Shown here: piece by piece, positions 63,643 to 64,000 of the stretch
Layout: each line of letters begins with the position of its first letter
Position numbering within the stretch: position 1 is the first letter of the stretch
Source of the DNA: CAADGN01 sp035443945
Lineage (GTDB): Bacteria; Planctomycetota; Phycisphaerae; Phycisphaerales; UBA1924
Direction: 5' to 3'
NCBI GenBank assembly: GCA_035443945.1
Contig: DAOMNQ010000003.1
Span: 15,432-79,431 of the forward strand
DNA length: 64,000 nucleotides
Translations under genes and position numbers: made by a program
Notes under the pieces: model-generated
What the model saw: only the letters and a program-made list of their open reading frames with translations
The model's database searches: none
What the model was told of the DNA's origin: nothing

Positions 63643-63894
63643 GGAATCCTCCGGGCTGGTTCGGCGAGCCGGTCGTGCCCGGGCCGCCCGGGAGGCAGTC
63701 TAACGAAACCCGACCGGCCTTGCCACCGCGGTGCCCGCATGGCACCACGGGCCTGCCCGGAAGCGGGCCTGCCTGCCTCGGGTCATTGGCGGCCGGGACG
63801 GCCGCCCCACCGGGGGGCGGCGGGCCGGGGATGCGCAGCCCCCCCCCACGTCCCCTCTCGTGACGCGCGCGGGGCAAGACACGGAGAACACCCC
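63643..63894. other. Intergenic region upstream of the cas operon
   Basis: No gene, but several strong GC hairpins, for example CCGCGGTGCC/GGCACCACGG around 63728-63753 and GGCGGCC/GGCCGCC near 63788-63805. It should hold the cas operon promoter on the minus strand and that of the plus-strand gene at 63895. No cas3 is present here or in the visible part beyond. Confidence 0.5.
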
Positions 63895-64000
63895 ATGGCC
63901 ATCGTTCCCAACACGCGGCTTGGCAAGATCGAGTTCTACGAGGCGCACATCCAGCCGTGGGCGGCCAACGCGGCCAACATCGGCCTCACGTCGGCGCAGG
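63895..64000 (+). CDS. Hypothetical protein, N-terminal part (cut by window edge)
   Basis: ATG 63895 is preceded by GGAG, and the visible 35 residues read MAIVPNTRLGKIEFYEAHIQ, PWAANAANIGLTSAQ. Similar starts occur on planctomycete hypothetical proteins, but the family is not named with confidence. It runs away from the cas operon and so is not cas3. Confidence 0.6.
   Translation, partial: MAIVPNTRLGKIEFYEAHIQPWAANAANIGLTSAQ

Overview
The window looks like a chromosomal segment from a high-GC member of the Planctomycetota, most likely a Phycisphaerae-like lineage. This is inferred from a giant surface protein with the FERLEERKLL-type N-terminal motif, paired dockerin-like C-terminal tails on secreted proteins, a PEP-CTERM protein, metal permeases fused to DtxR-like domains, and many secreted multidomain proteins. 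No rRNA or tRNA gene was recognised.

Layout. 1-18 kb is core genome: a fructosamine-kinase-like gene cut by the left edge, gyrB, an M24 peptidase, a DUF885 protein, a PEP-CTERM protein, a DMT/DUF486 protein, the dnaG-rpoD pair, acylphosphatase, a HAD phosphatase, clpX and pheA. 18-29.6 kb holds a 3164-residue secreted protein and a subtilase with a dockerin-like tail. 29.7-36.6 kb has a GH31 glucosidase divergent from a Zn/Mn-type ABC importer whose two permeases both carry C-terminal DtxR-like domains. 36.7-42.8 kb has a secreted CARDB/dockerin protein, a NagB-LmbE fusion and a Gfo/Idh/MocA oxidoreductase with an apparent one-base frameshift. 42.9-45.7 kb is a compact set with a pseudopilin-like protein and a MauE-like membrane protein. 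45.7-49.9 kb is a lipoprotein cluster (YcfL-like, COG3014-like, two LpoB-like proteins). 50-54 kb has two coupled M14-family carboxypeptidases. 54-55.1 kb is repeat-rich and gene-poor.

The most interesting part is 55.17-63.64 kb: a CRISPR array of 27 repeats followed, all on the minus strand, by a type I-E operon read in the order cse1(cas8e)-cse2-cas7-cas5-cas6e-cas1-cas2. Cas5 is fused to a C-terminal HNH nuclease domain, and no cas3 is present in the window although both sides of the operon are visible. This is the architecture of the Cas3-less Cas5-HNH type I-E systems, in which Cascade itself is thought to carry the nuclease. Other oddities are a cas2 stop codon only six bases from the array (no separate leader), an enlarged Cas6e, and a non-canonical Gln next to the HNH His.

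Three copies of a dispersed ~80 bp inverted repeat (CACCACAGAG... / ...CTCTGTGGTG) lie at 46.2, 48.1 and 54.1 kb. At 63.9 kb a new plus-strand gene begins and runs off the window.
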